Assembly: GCA_030635565.1 (NCBI GenBank)
Contig: DAOVYP010000204.1
Coordinates: 1 to 5,049 of the forward strand
Source of the DNA: Spirochaeta sp.
GTDB taxonomy: Bacteria > Spirochaetota > Spirochaetia > DSM-2461
Direction of reading: 5' to 3'
DNA length: 5,049 nt
The notes below the pieces were generated by a model. The model did not search any database. It was not told where the DNA came from and worked only from the letters and a program-made list of their open reading frames with translations. Position 1 is the stretch's first letter. Every line of letters begins with the position of its first letter. Below are positions 1-5,049 of this stretch, piece by piece. A program made the position numbers and the translations under genes.

Positions 1-2247
1 TATTTCCGGGGTAAGGATCCCATCGGCAATCAATTCGTCGTTGATCTGCCTTTCGAGTTTTACAATTCTCAAGGCGGCACGACATGCCCGCAGCGGATGG
101 TCTTTCTGATCGAGAGGTGCGTTCCAGAAAGCGATGATGGCATCGCCTTCATATTTATCGATGGTACCTTGCTCATCAAGAATGATGTCGCTCATCGGTG
201 TCAGATATCGTTTGAGAAGCTCAAATAGTCTATCAGAGGAGCCCAGTTTCTCCGTAATTGTCGAAAACTTCTCGATGTCGGTGAACATGGCGGTTATAAC
301 CCTCGTCTCACCTCCCAGTTTGAGCATGTCAGGATTATCCTGAATCTTTTTGACGACATCCGGTGAGATCACCTGGTCGAAGGCGTCCTGAATGAATGCC
401 TTCTCTTTCGACGTGGATATGAAGTTTCCGATGATGGTACCGAGATAAGCCGAAAGTAACGTGAGTAATATCGGCAGTAAATTGATATAAGTACCTGTGA
501 ATACAAAAACCGCTCCGACGGCGGCAACGGCAACAATGAGAAATGACGCCCCCACGATTGTGTTGGCAACAGAATTCTTACGGCTGAAGTTACTCAGCAG
601 TGAAACGAGAAGTCCGGCAAACAATGCAATAATGCCGGTGATCCAGATCGGTACCTCTCTCAGGAATTCTCCCTGAAGCAGGGAATTGTACACGGCACCG
701 TAGATACCCATGTTCATGTATTTCCGTTCAAAAGGATTCGCGCCGTAATCTGTTGTACTGGTGCCGGTATATCCGGCTACGATAGTGGCTCCTTCCAGGC
801 GATCACGAAGGAACGAACGGTAGATTTGAATTTCCTCCAGAATGATTCGGGATTCGGAGAACAGGTAGGGGATTCTATTTATCAGATCACTGTAAAATTC
901 GAAATCCTCATCGGGCAATTCGGGATCATCAAGAGCTGTTTCCAGGTCCCATAAAGCCGTCGCCTCAGCGTCCCCATTGAGAAAAACACCCACCTCTTTC
1001 AGAAAATCGTCTCGGTACAGGCCGTATTCTCCAGCCCTGGATCCGTCTCCTGCATCCAGCATCGCCGTCTTCATACCTTCAAGGTCTGATTCAAACGAGC
1101 TCAAGGGCTGTGCTGAATTCCCGTAGAAATCGGAACTGACACCGTAATTTTCCAATTCATTGATGAACAACGATAAATCTTCCATCAGACGATCATGGTA
1201 GTAGAGGTAGAAAAAAGAGAGGCGATGGGCCGGGTTGGTCGGATCAAATCCTTCCGCCTCACGTTTGTTCAATGGGGTCCCGTCAAAGAGACGCCTGGGC
1301 CAGTTGATGAGGAATTTCCCGTCTTTATCCAGGGGTATGATGAGGTCGCCAACTTCCATACTCCCCTTGTTGACTGTAATGTGCGGGCGGCCGGCTCTTA
1401 CCCACCAGGTACCGAAACCCATGTGGGTGTAGTAATTGCCCTCATGTTTATAGATCACATCAATTCTTCGCCGTACACCGTCCGGATCGATGTACATTCG
1501 GGGAAAACCGGCCCAGGCGGCTGAGCCCAATACCTGAAAGATTGAAGGGAGAATTTCTGTGGAGCTTTCAAAAGGATCGTCATTGAGAGTCAGATAATCA
1601 TTAATCCGAAGATTCTCCTCGGCATAAGCACGAAGTTCCGGCGGGATGGTTTTATCCGGATCTTCCGTCATGTTGATTGTGGCGGATACGTCTCCAAGAT
1701 AGGCTATGGCCTTTCCCAGATATTCATCCCTGGAATAAGTAATGCTGCTGACCGCACTATACAGCTGATCGCCGGCATCTGAACCGACGGCTTCAAGATC
1801 CTCGAGATATTCCAAAGCTTCAGCACGGCTCAGGCTGCCGCTGAGTATCAGATCAACCAGCTGACGCTGATATTCGGTGATATTGGTAAACGTTTCATTG
1901 ATATCAATTTCAATTCCATAATCAAGGTAGTCAAAGTCAATTCCGTCTTCACTGCCGTCGACGAATTCGATATCGAGCATAGTCCAGGCCGGTTCGAATT
2001 CCTTCATCAGGATCAGACCATCGGCAAAGATATCCCTCGGCAGGGGATACTTGTCAACTTCGGTAATTGTCGGATCGTCGACTTCCAACAGCAGAATACT
2101 CGTATCTTCATCAATACCGGGTTTAATATGGAGCATCAGATCGAACAGACGGCTGTCGATAGTTCGATAGAAATCAACATTGAGAAGGCCTGTGAATAAA
2201 ACGGCCGCAATCAGGGTTATTGAGAATGGAGCCAGAAAACGTTTCAT
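1..2247 (-). CDS. CHASE2-domain membrane adenylate cyclase (class III), 3'-truncated by window edge
   Basis: This is a continuous frame of 749 codons without a stop, running off base 1. It should convert ATP to cAMP in the cytoplasm in response to a periplasmic signal. Residues 5-22 form a membrane helix. Residues 25-525 are a CHASE2 sensor: SILLLEVDDP at 50-59, a P-L-P-R motif at 68-71, DPDGVRRR at 254-261, LINWP at 313-317 and GATIVAGYTG at 486-495. Three membrane helices follow at about 534-552, 562-583 and 588-609. The linker SPDVVKKI (628-635) leads into the catalytic domain from about 645. The two metal-binding aspartates are D657 (FTDIEKF) and D702 (GDAIIAFW), 45 residues apart as is usual. 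K698, four residues before D702, is at the position that selects ATP over GTP. The transition-state Asn/Arg lie beyond the window, so activity cannot be fully judged. The start ATG has a GGAGGA site 7 nt upstream. The ligand is unknown, and the sensor is longer than usual for CHASE2. Confidence 0.93.
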   Translation of the reverse strand, partial: MKRFLAPFSITLIAAVLFTGLLNVDFYRTIDSRLFDLMLHIKPGIDEDTSILLLEVDDPTITEVDKYPLPRDIFADGLILMKEFEPAWTMLDIEFVDGSEDGIDFDYLDYGIEIDINETFTNITEYQRQLVDLILSGSLSRAEALEYLEDLEAVGSDAGDQLYSAVSSITYSRDEYLGKAIAYLGDVSATINMTEDPDKTIPPELRAYAEENLRINDYLTLNDDPFESSTEILPSIFQVLGSAAWAGFPRMYIDPDGVRRRIDVIYKHEGNYYTHMGFGTWWVRAGRPHITVNKGSMEVGDLIIPLDKDGKFLINWPRRLFDGTPLNKREAEGFDPTNPAHRLSFFYLYYHDRLMEDLSLFINELENYGVSSDFYGNSAQPLSSFESDLEGMKTAMLDAGDGSRAGEYGLYRDDFLKEVGVFLNGDAEATALWDLETALDDPELPDEDFEFYSDLINRIPYLFSESRIILEEIQIYRSFLRDRLEGATIVAGYTGTSTTDYGANPFERKYMNMGIYGAVYNSLLQGEFLREVPIWITGIIALFAGLLVSLLSNFSRKNSVANTIVGASFLIVAVAAVGAVFVFTGTYINLLPILLTLLSAYLGTIIGNFISTSKEKAFIQDAFDQVISPDVVKKIQDNPDMLKLGGETRVITAMFTDIEKFSTITEKLGSSDRLFELLKRYLTPMSDIILDEQGTIDKYEGDAIIAFWNAPLDQKDHPLRACRAALRIVKLERQINDELIADGILTPEI

Positions 2248-2254
2248 CGCGTAT

Positions 2255-2277
2255 TCCTCCGTAACCATTTTAGTATA
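2255..2277 (-). promoter_or_regulatory. Ribosome binding site and probable -10 box of the cyclase gene
   Basis: Read on the minus strand, TATACT (2277-2272) is a 5/6 match to the bacterial -10 box, and GGAGGA (2260-2255) is a strong Shine-Dalgarno sequence 7 nt before the ATG. Transcription would start near 2265, leaving a short leader of about 18 nt. No acceptable -35 hexamer is visible at 16-19 bp spacing, so the promoter would be weak or activator-dependent. The ribosome site is well supported; the -10 call is tentative. Confidence 0.4.
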
Positions 2278-2313
2278 GATGGGAATTGGAAAACACTCGT
2301 TCCTTAAGAGATT

Positions 2314-2341
2314 TTCATGACTCTGGATCCATGATGATGAA
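2314..2341. repeat. 28-bp imperfect inverted repeat upstream of the cyclase promoter
   Basis: The sequence has TTCAT and ATGAA at its ends and a perfect TGGATCCA core, with 20 of 28 positions symmetric. It lies about 50-75 bp upstream of the presumed cyclase transcription start, where activator sites often lie. It may be a regulator operator or a chance dyad; no regulator consensus was recognised. Confidence 0.3.
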
Positions 2342-2392
2342 TATTCTTATTGCTCTGAGTCACATGCGGTTATATTGAACGAAAAAAATGAG

Positions 2393-2413
2393 AAAAATCC
2401 GGTATTAACGGAT
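2393..2413 (-). terminator. Weak rho-independent terminator candidate after alaX
   Basis: On the minus strand a 5-bp stem (ATCCG/CGGAT) with a 7-nt loop is followed directly by TTTTT, with a further T7 run a few bases on. It begins 32 nt past the alaX stop codon, a normal distance. The stem is short, so termination may be partial and some alaX transcripts could continue into the cyclase gene. Confidence 0.4.
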
Positions 2414-2445
2414 AAACACCATATATACTATTTAATTCCCGTATA

Positions 2446-3663
2446 TTAAGAATTGGAACCTTTCATCATGTCTTTGAATACTCCGATAATCTTATCCGGA
2501 TTACCAATGATAACCCCGCGCCAAATGGGTAATCGTCCACCCCCTTTCCCCGAAAACGGTACAAGAACAGTGTTCCTGAAGCTGTTGAATCCGTTATCAC
2601 CGGCATCATTCATATAAAGAATCCATGGTATCAGGCCGTCTTCAGATGCCCCGCCGATCAGGAAAACGGATGAGAAATCGACAGTCTGAAGAACTTCCAA
2701 TACAGCCTCCATACGTTCTCTGCCCCCGACGATGTTTTTTGCAATAATCCCGGTGCGGCCCGTTTCCCTGAGCCAGGATTCAGCCAGCATCCGTCCAATC
2801 TCACGGTCGGCCTCTTTCAATGAATTCCGGGCTGACTGAACATCCTCCAGTAGTTTTTCCACCCTGGTCGTGGATTCTTCAGGACTGCATGAAAGTGAAG
2901 TTTGCAGCCGCTTTCCCTCTTTTGACAACAGTCTTGCCCGCTTTATCGCCCGGTCTCCGATGAGCCACTTCAGTCGTATCCGTCCCCGGAGTTTTTCCGA
3001 ACCTTCGAAAAGAATCAGTCCGATGGAGGCCGTATTATCGAGATGTACTCCACCGCAGCCGATCTGATCGATGCCCTCGATATCCACAATTCGGATCGGA
3101 CCGCTTTGCGACTCATCGGTGGCCTTTAGCGGTCTTCGCAGCTCAACCCCGTCTAATTCCCCGGGCGTCAGATACCTGCTGTAAACCGCGTGGTTTCCGA
3201 TGATCCATTCGTCGCAAGCCGCCAGAACCCGGTCAATCAGCTGTGTATCGGAAGCATCGGCTGAACCCTCGACTTCAATCCCGATGTAATCAGCTCCCAG
3301 GTGAACCGAAACCGTATTCAACCCTTCGTGGGCGAGGGCCGCTGAGAGAAGGTGCTGTCCGGTGTGCTGCTGCCGGGAATCCCAGCGGAAATCGGAATCG
3401 ACACTGCAGCAAACAACTTCACCGGCGGTAACAGGGTACTTGGAGGAAATCTCGTGAATGATCCGATCATTTTCCTTGCGCACGGCGATGAGAGGCCTGC
3501 CGTCGATTTCACCCCGATCCGCCGGCTGTCCGCCGCCTCCGGGGTAAAAAGGTGTCCGGTCCAGCACGAGGCTCCACCCACCGCCGGCAGGTAGCGATTC
3601 CACCACAACAGCGTCGGTTTCGCATAAATCCGGATTGGTCCAGTAGAGGGGTAGTTCTTCCAT
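2446..3663 (-). CDS. alaX: Alanyl-tRNA editing protein, long form (AlaX-L)
   Basis: This 405-residue cytoplasmic enzyme belongs to the free-standing AlaX family, which removes wrongly attached amino acids (typically serine) from tRNA-Ala as a backup to the alanyl-tRNA synthetase editing domain. Residues 35-51 hold the family signature around FYPGGGGQP. The zinc and catalytic site is complete: H100 and H104 in HTGQH, and C203 and H207 in CGGVH. Residues 245-295 are charged and helical, probably a coiled coil. The C-terminal part (about 300-400) resembles the DHHA1/C-Ala domain of alanyl-tRNA synthetase, with the glycine-rich GKGGGR at 372-377. The length of about 400 residues fits the long AlaX class, and there is no synthetase catalytic domain. 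The ATG is chosen because MEELPLYWTNP matches the usual family N-terminus. No Shine-Dalgarno sequence precedes it; see the promoter entry. vapC lies 89 bp upstream on the same strand, but a functional link is unlikely. Confidence 0.93.
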   Translation of the reverse strand: MEELPLYWTNPDLCETDAVVVESLPAGGGWSLVLDRTPFYPGGGGQPADRGEIDGRPLIAVRKENDRIIHEISSKYPVTAGEVVCCSVDSDFRWDSRQQHTGQHLLSAALAHEGLNTVSVHLGADYIGIEVEGSADASDTQLIDRVLAACDEWIIGNHAVYSRYLTPGELDGVELRRPLKATDESQSGPIRIVDIEGIDQIGCGGVHLDNTASIGLILFEGSEKLRGRIRLKWLIGDRAIKRARLLSKEGKRLQTSLSCSPEESTTRVEKLLEDVQSARNSLKEADREIGRMLAESWLRETGRTGIIAKNIVGGRERMEAVLEVLQTVDFSSVFLIGGASEDGLIPWILYMNDAGDNGFNSFRNTVLVPFSGKGGGRLPIWRGVIIGNPDKIIGVFKDMMKGSNS

Positions 3664-3670
3664 GGAGAAG

Positions 3671-3679
3671 ATTCTAACA
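3671..3679 (-). promoter_or_regulatory. Extended -10 promoter of alaX, probably giving a leaderless mRNA
   Basis: On the minus strand the sequence reads TG-T-TAGAAT, an extended -10 element with a 5/6 hexamer match. The hexamer ends 7 nt before the alaX ATG, so the predicted transcription start falls on or next to the A of the start codon. No recognisable -35 box is present, which is common with extended -10 promoters. No purine-rich ribosome site occurs before the ATG, in agreement with leaderless translation. Confidence 0.45.
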
Positions 3680-3703
3680 GATAGAGGCCGGAGGTTTTTA
3701 AAA

Positions 3704-3713
3704 TATTCGAATA
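3704..3713. repeat. Perfect 10-bp palindrome TATTCGAATA upstream of alaX
   Basis: TATTCGAATA is a perfect palindrome and extends to a 16-bp imperfect one with a single mismatched pair on the flanks. It is centred about 46 bp before the alaX start codon, in the 89-bp gap after vapC. It could be an operator for alaX, or simply AT-rich chance symmetry; no known regulator motif was recognised. Confidence 0.2.
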
Positions 3714-3752
3714 ATTATGAGGTGTCATTACCTGGAGCGGAGCAAGGGTGTG

Positions 3753-4154
3753 TTAATAGGATTCGACTACCAAACCTGAAATTCGGCTGAAATGATCTGT
3801 GTCCCTGGTAATCAGAGGCATGTTCAACATTTTTGCCTGACATCCGATCAGCAGATCCATCTGGGGTATCATTACACCTCTCCTGACCAGATCCTCATAG
3901 ACTTCTCCATAAATCACTTCAAACCCGGCACCCGGATATACAACTCTTAATTGCTCCAGTAATAATTCAACGTGACGACGTTCTTTGGAAGGATGGGAAG
4001 ATGTCTCAACACCACCCATAATTTCACAAACTGAAAATAATGAAATATTCAGTAACAGATCGCTGATAGAAAGTAACTTCTGAATTGCGGGACCCTCAGT
4101 TTCCTTTTTTGATTCTCTCATCACATCAATCAGAAAGCATGTATCAAGAAACAT
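3753..4154 (-). CDS. vapC: VapC-like PIN-domain ribonuclease toxin
   Basis: This 133-residue protein spans a whole PIN domain. PIN toxins of the VapC family are Mg-dependent endoribonucleases that cut tRNA or rRNA and stop translation until neutralised by VapB. The four expected acidic residues are present: D4 in FLDTCF at the N-terminus, E44 in VCEIMGG, D100 in QMDLLIG and D118 in ITRDTDHF. The C-terminal ITRDTDHFSRISGL matches the typical PIN ending (TRN/D-x-x-H-F-x-x-I-x-G-L). The start ATG overlaps the antitoxin stop by one base (TGATG), and there is no strong ribosome site of its own, so translation is probably coupled to the antitoxin. The domain looks intact. The target RNA cannot be read from the sequence. 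Confidence 0.88.
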   Translation of the reverse strand: MFLDTCFLIDVMRESKKETEGPAIQKLLSISDLLLNISLFSVCEIMGGVETSSHPSKERRHVELLLEQLRVVYPGAGFEVIYGEVYEDLVRRGVMIPQMDLLIGCQAKMLNMPLITRDTDHFSRISGLVVESY

Positions 4155-4456
4155 CAGATTTTTACATCGTCCGGAAAATTTGTATTTCTTTCAGCAATAA
4201 TATTTTCCATATGGGAAAGGAAATCATCAGAAACAGCTAGATCCTTCAACCGGAGCAGTAAATTACCTCCGGTTTTCCCTTCCTCTCCAATTGTCCGTTT
4301 AATAACTTTGCTGAATGATTCCCCATTCCGTTTTCTTGAAGCCAGAAGAGAGTACGATTCCATGTCTATGGTAATGGTTTTTACTGCTATGCACTTACCT
4401 AAGGAATTTGTCAAAAATGTTTTCTTTGTTAATGGAAAAAAACGGATTTCCGTCAA
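4154..4456 (-). CDS. vapB: VapB-like antitoxin (start codon uncertain)
   Basis: This is a small acidic partner encoded directly before the PIN toxin, expected to bind and inhibit it and to repress their shared promoter. From V25 of the 100-residue frame it reads VKTITID, then SYSLLASRKRNGESFSKVIK, which resembles the VapB antitoxin group (DUF217-like) that begins M-x-x-KTITI and carries a short DNA-binding motif followed by a toxin-binding tail. The given start is TTG at 4456, immediately after an in-frame TAA, and would add about 22 residues not expected for the family. The family start would fall at 4390, where the codon is ATA, with AGGT 6 nt upstream. The next ATG (4363) would lose the KTITI strand. 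Either an ATA start, a TTG start or a mutation is involved. Assignment rests on the motif and on the overlap with vapC. Confidence 0.75.
   Translation of the reverse strand: MTEIRFFPLTKKTFLTNSLGKCIAVKTITIDMESYSLLASRKRNGESFSKVIKRTIGEEGKTGGNLLLRLKDLAVSDDFLSHMENIIAERNTNFPDDVKI
4386..4414 (-). promoter_or_regulatory. Possible vapBC promoter with a perfect -35 box
   Basis: On the minus strand TTGACA (4414-4409) is a perfect -35 hexamer. At the ideal 17-bp spacing lies CATAGC (4391-4386), which matches the -10 consensus at only 3 of 6 positions. If used, transcription would start inside the present antitoxin frame, close to 4380, and only the ATG at 4363 could serve as start. Support is weak because of the poor -10 box. 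Confidence 0.22.
4436..4453 (-). terminator. Short hairpin followed by T7 ahead of the antitoxin core
   Basis: On the minus strand ACGGAAATCCGT folds into a 4-5 bp stem with a tiny loop and is followed by seven T. This resembles a minimal intrinsic terminator or attenuator. It lies within the TTG-initiated N-terminal extension of the antitoxin, which argues that this stretch is leader rather than coding sequence. The stem is very short, so it may be inactive. Confidence 0.25.
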
Positions 4457-4506
4457 TTATTTCTCAGTCAACAGGCTATCCGACCCAGAACAATGCATCT
4501 GAATTG

Positions 4507-4533
4507 TCAAGTCGCCTCCTGTAATTCCGATGA
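4507..4533 (+). promoter_or_regulatory. Sigma-28-like flagellar promoter upstream of flgF
   Basis: TCAAGTCG (4507-4514) and TCCGATGA (4526-4533) are separated by exactly 11 bp and match the FliA/sigma-28 consensus TAAAGTTT-N11-GCCGATAA at 5/8 and 6/8 positions. Transcription would start near 4540, giving a leader of about 37 nt. A flagellar gene directly downstream makes this sigma factor plausible. An alternative is a sigma-70 promoter using TTGTCA at 4505-4510, but its -10 spacing is poor. Confidence 0.4.
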
Positions 4534-4543
4534 TAGAAAAAGA

Positions 4544-4572
4544 GGACCGCCGACAACGATGGTCCGGGGGGG
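4544..4572 (+). promoter_or_regulatory. Leader hairpin and G7 ribosome site of flgF
   Basis: GGACC (4544-4548) and GGTCC (4561-4565) form a 5-bp stem, with an inner CG/CG pairing around an ACAA loop. The stem is followed at once by seven G (4566-4572), the only possible Shine-Dalgarno sequence, and then ATGA before the ATG at 4577. A second ATG at 4573 is out of frame. The fold touches the ribosome site and could limit its access. Read on the minus strand, the same fold is followed by TCTTTTTCT and could act as a terminator. Confidence 0.4.
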
Positions 4573-4576
4573 ATGA

Positions 4577-5049
4577 ATGATCAGAGGATTGTATACAGGG
4601 GCCAGCGGAATGCGGGCTCAGGAGCACCGTCTGGATGCTCTGTCAAACAATCTGGCCAATGTTGATCTGAACGGCTACAAAAGGGACACATCGGTACACA
4701 AGGCGTTTCCAGAACTCATGATTCGCCGCTTTGAAGACAACGGGGTATTCCGCTTCCCTATTGGCAGCGTGGACACCGCTCCGGTAGTGGGGAAACTGGG
4801 GACGGGTGTCGAGTACAACGAGTCTTATACGATTTTCGAACAGGGTTCCCTGAAGGTCACCGAAAATACATTCGATCTGGCTCTCGAGGACGAGGGTTTT
4901 TTCACCGTGAACACCCCGCAGGGAATTCGTTACACCCGCAACGGTTCATTCTGGCTCGGCAAGGAACAGATTCTGGAAACAAAAGACGGTTTCCCGGTGA
5001 TGGGTGAAAACGGCATCATCCGGATAACCGAAGACCACGTTTCCATCGA
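4577..5049 (+). CDS. flgF: Flagellar basal-body rod protein FlgF/FlhO, 5' part
   Basis: The first 157 residues of a flagellar rod protein are present; the gene continues past the window. FlgF-type proteins build the proximal rod of the basal body and leave the cell through the flagellar type III export system, without a cleaved signal peptide; none is seen here. Residues 1-36 are the conserved rod N-terminus, with LYTGASGM at 5-12 and the hallmark LSNNLANV at 22-29 followed by NGYKR at 32-36. Residues 99-125 hold the second conserved block, FDLALEDEGFF then RYTRNGSF. The start at 4577 aligns with family N-termini (MIRGLYT); the ATG at 4573 is out of frame. The region 44-90 (FPELMIRRF, GKLGTGVE) resembles spirochaete FlgF/FlhO rather than enterobacterial FlgG. 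In such genomes a flgG gene usually follows, which would lie outside this window. Confidence 0.92.
   Translation, partial: MIRGLYTGASGMRAQEHRLDALSNNLANVDLNGYKRDTSVHKAFPELMIRRFEDNGVFRFPIGSVDTAPVVGKLGTGVEYNESYTIFEQGSLKVTENTFDLALEDEGFFTVNTPQGIRYTRNGSFWLGKEQILETKDGFPVMGENGIIRITEDHVSI

Noticed and set aside
134..569. Short frames on both strands near the left end
   Set aside because: They overlap the catalytic domain and membrane helices of the cyclase, whose frame is open and carries the metal-binding motifs.
1195..1524. Plus-strand 109-codon frame
   Set aside because: It is antisense to the CHASE2 region of the cyclase, whose frame has clear family motifs; this one has none and no ribosome site.
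3352..3594. Plus-strand 80-codon frame
   Set aside because: It is the complement of the conserved AlaX N-terminal domain, with no recognisable protein motif.
3318..3728. Minus-strand 136-codon frame overlapping the start of alaX
   Set aside because: It lies in another frame over the well-supported AlaX N-terminus, and its protein shows no recognisable motif.
3664..3752. Terminator after vapC
   Set aside because: Only a 4-bp AGGT/ACCT stem is present, with no adjacent T run, so no terminator is claimed.
4573..4579. ATG at 4573 as the start of the flagellar gene
   Set aside because: It is out of frame with the rod protein; the ATG at 4577 gives the family N-terminus.
1..5049. CRISPR arrays, tRNA or rRNA genes, insertion sequences, prophage genes
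   Set aside because: No regularly spaced repeats, tRNA-like or rRNA segments, transposase motifs or phage motifs were seen on either strand.

Overview
The window looks like chromosomal DNA of a spirochaete, from the Treponema/Spirochaeta side of the phylum. The main evidence is the partial flagellar rod gene at the right edge, whose protein closely resembles the FlgF/FlhO-type rod proteins of that group as I remember them. A large CHASE2 adenylyl cyclase at the left edge is compatible with this. Base composition is moderate, and the middle (about 3750-4500) is visibly richer in A+T than its flanks. No search could be run, so the taxonomic call is an inference.

Layout, left to right. Positions 1-2247 (minus) hold most of a membrane-bound class III adenylyl cyclase. 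It has one N-terminal membrane helix, a very large CHASE2-type periplasmic sensor, three more membrane helices and the first part of the catalytic domain; its C-terminus lies beyond base 1. The 198-bp gap at 2248-2445 holds its ribosome binding site, a probable -10 box, a 28-bp imperfect inverted repeat, and a weak terminator for the gene upstream. Positions 2446-3663 (minus) encode a long-form alanyl-tRNA editing protein (AlaX) with an intact HxxxH/CxxxH zinc site. Its ATG sits 7 nt from an extended -10 box with no Shine-Dalgarno sequence, which suggests a leaderless mRNA. Positions 3753-4456 (minus) are a type II toxin-antitoxin pair: a VapC-like PIN ribonuclease and a VapB-like antitoxin whose stop and start codons overlap. 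The gap at 4457-4576 is divergent and serves the antitoxin to the left and the flagellar gene to the right. It carries a sigma-28-like promoter, a hairpin and a run of seven G next to the flagellar start. Positions 4577-5049 (plus) encode the first 157 residues of FlgF/FlhO.

The genes do not form one pathway. Three kinds of gene on the minus strand (toxin-antitoxin, tRNA proofreading, cAMP signalling) lie head to head with a flagellar operon on the plus strand. The AT-rich vapBC pair looks like an accessory insertion beside the flagellar promoter. No phage, IS element, CRISPR array or RNA gene was recognised. I did not find a convincing undescribed system. The most interesting points are the missing canonical start codon of the antitoxin, the probable leaderless alaX mRNA, the enlarged CHASE2 sensor, and the hairpin/G-run leader of flgF.
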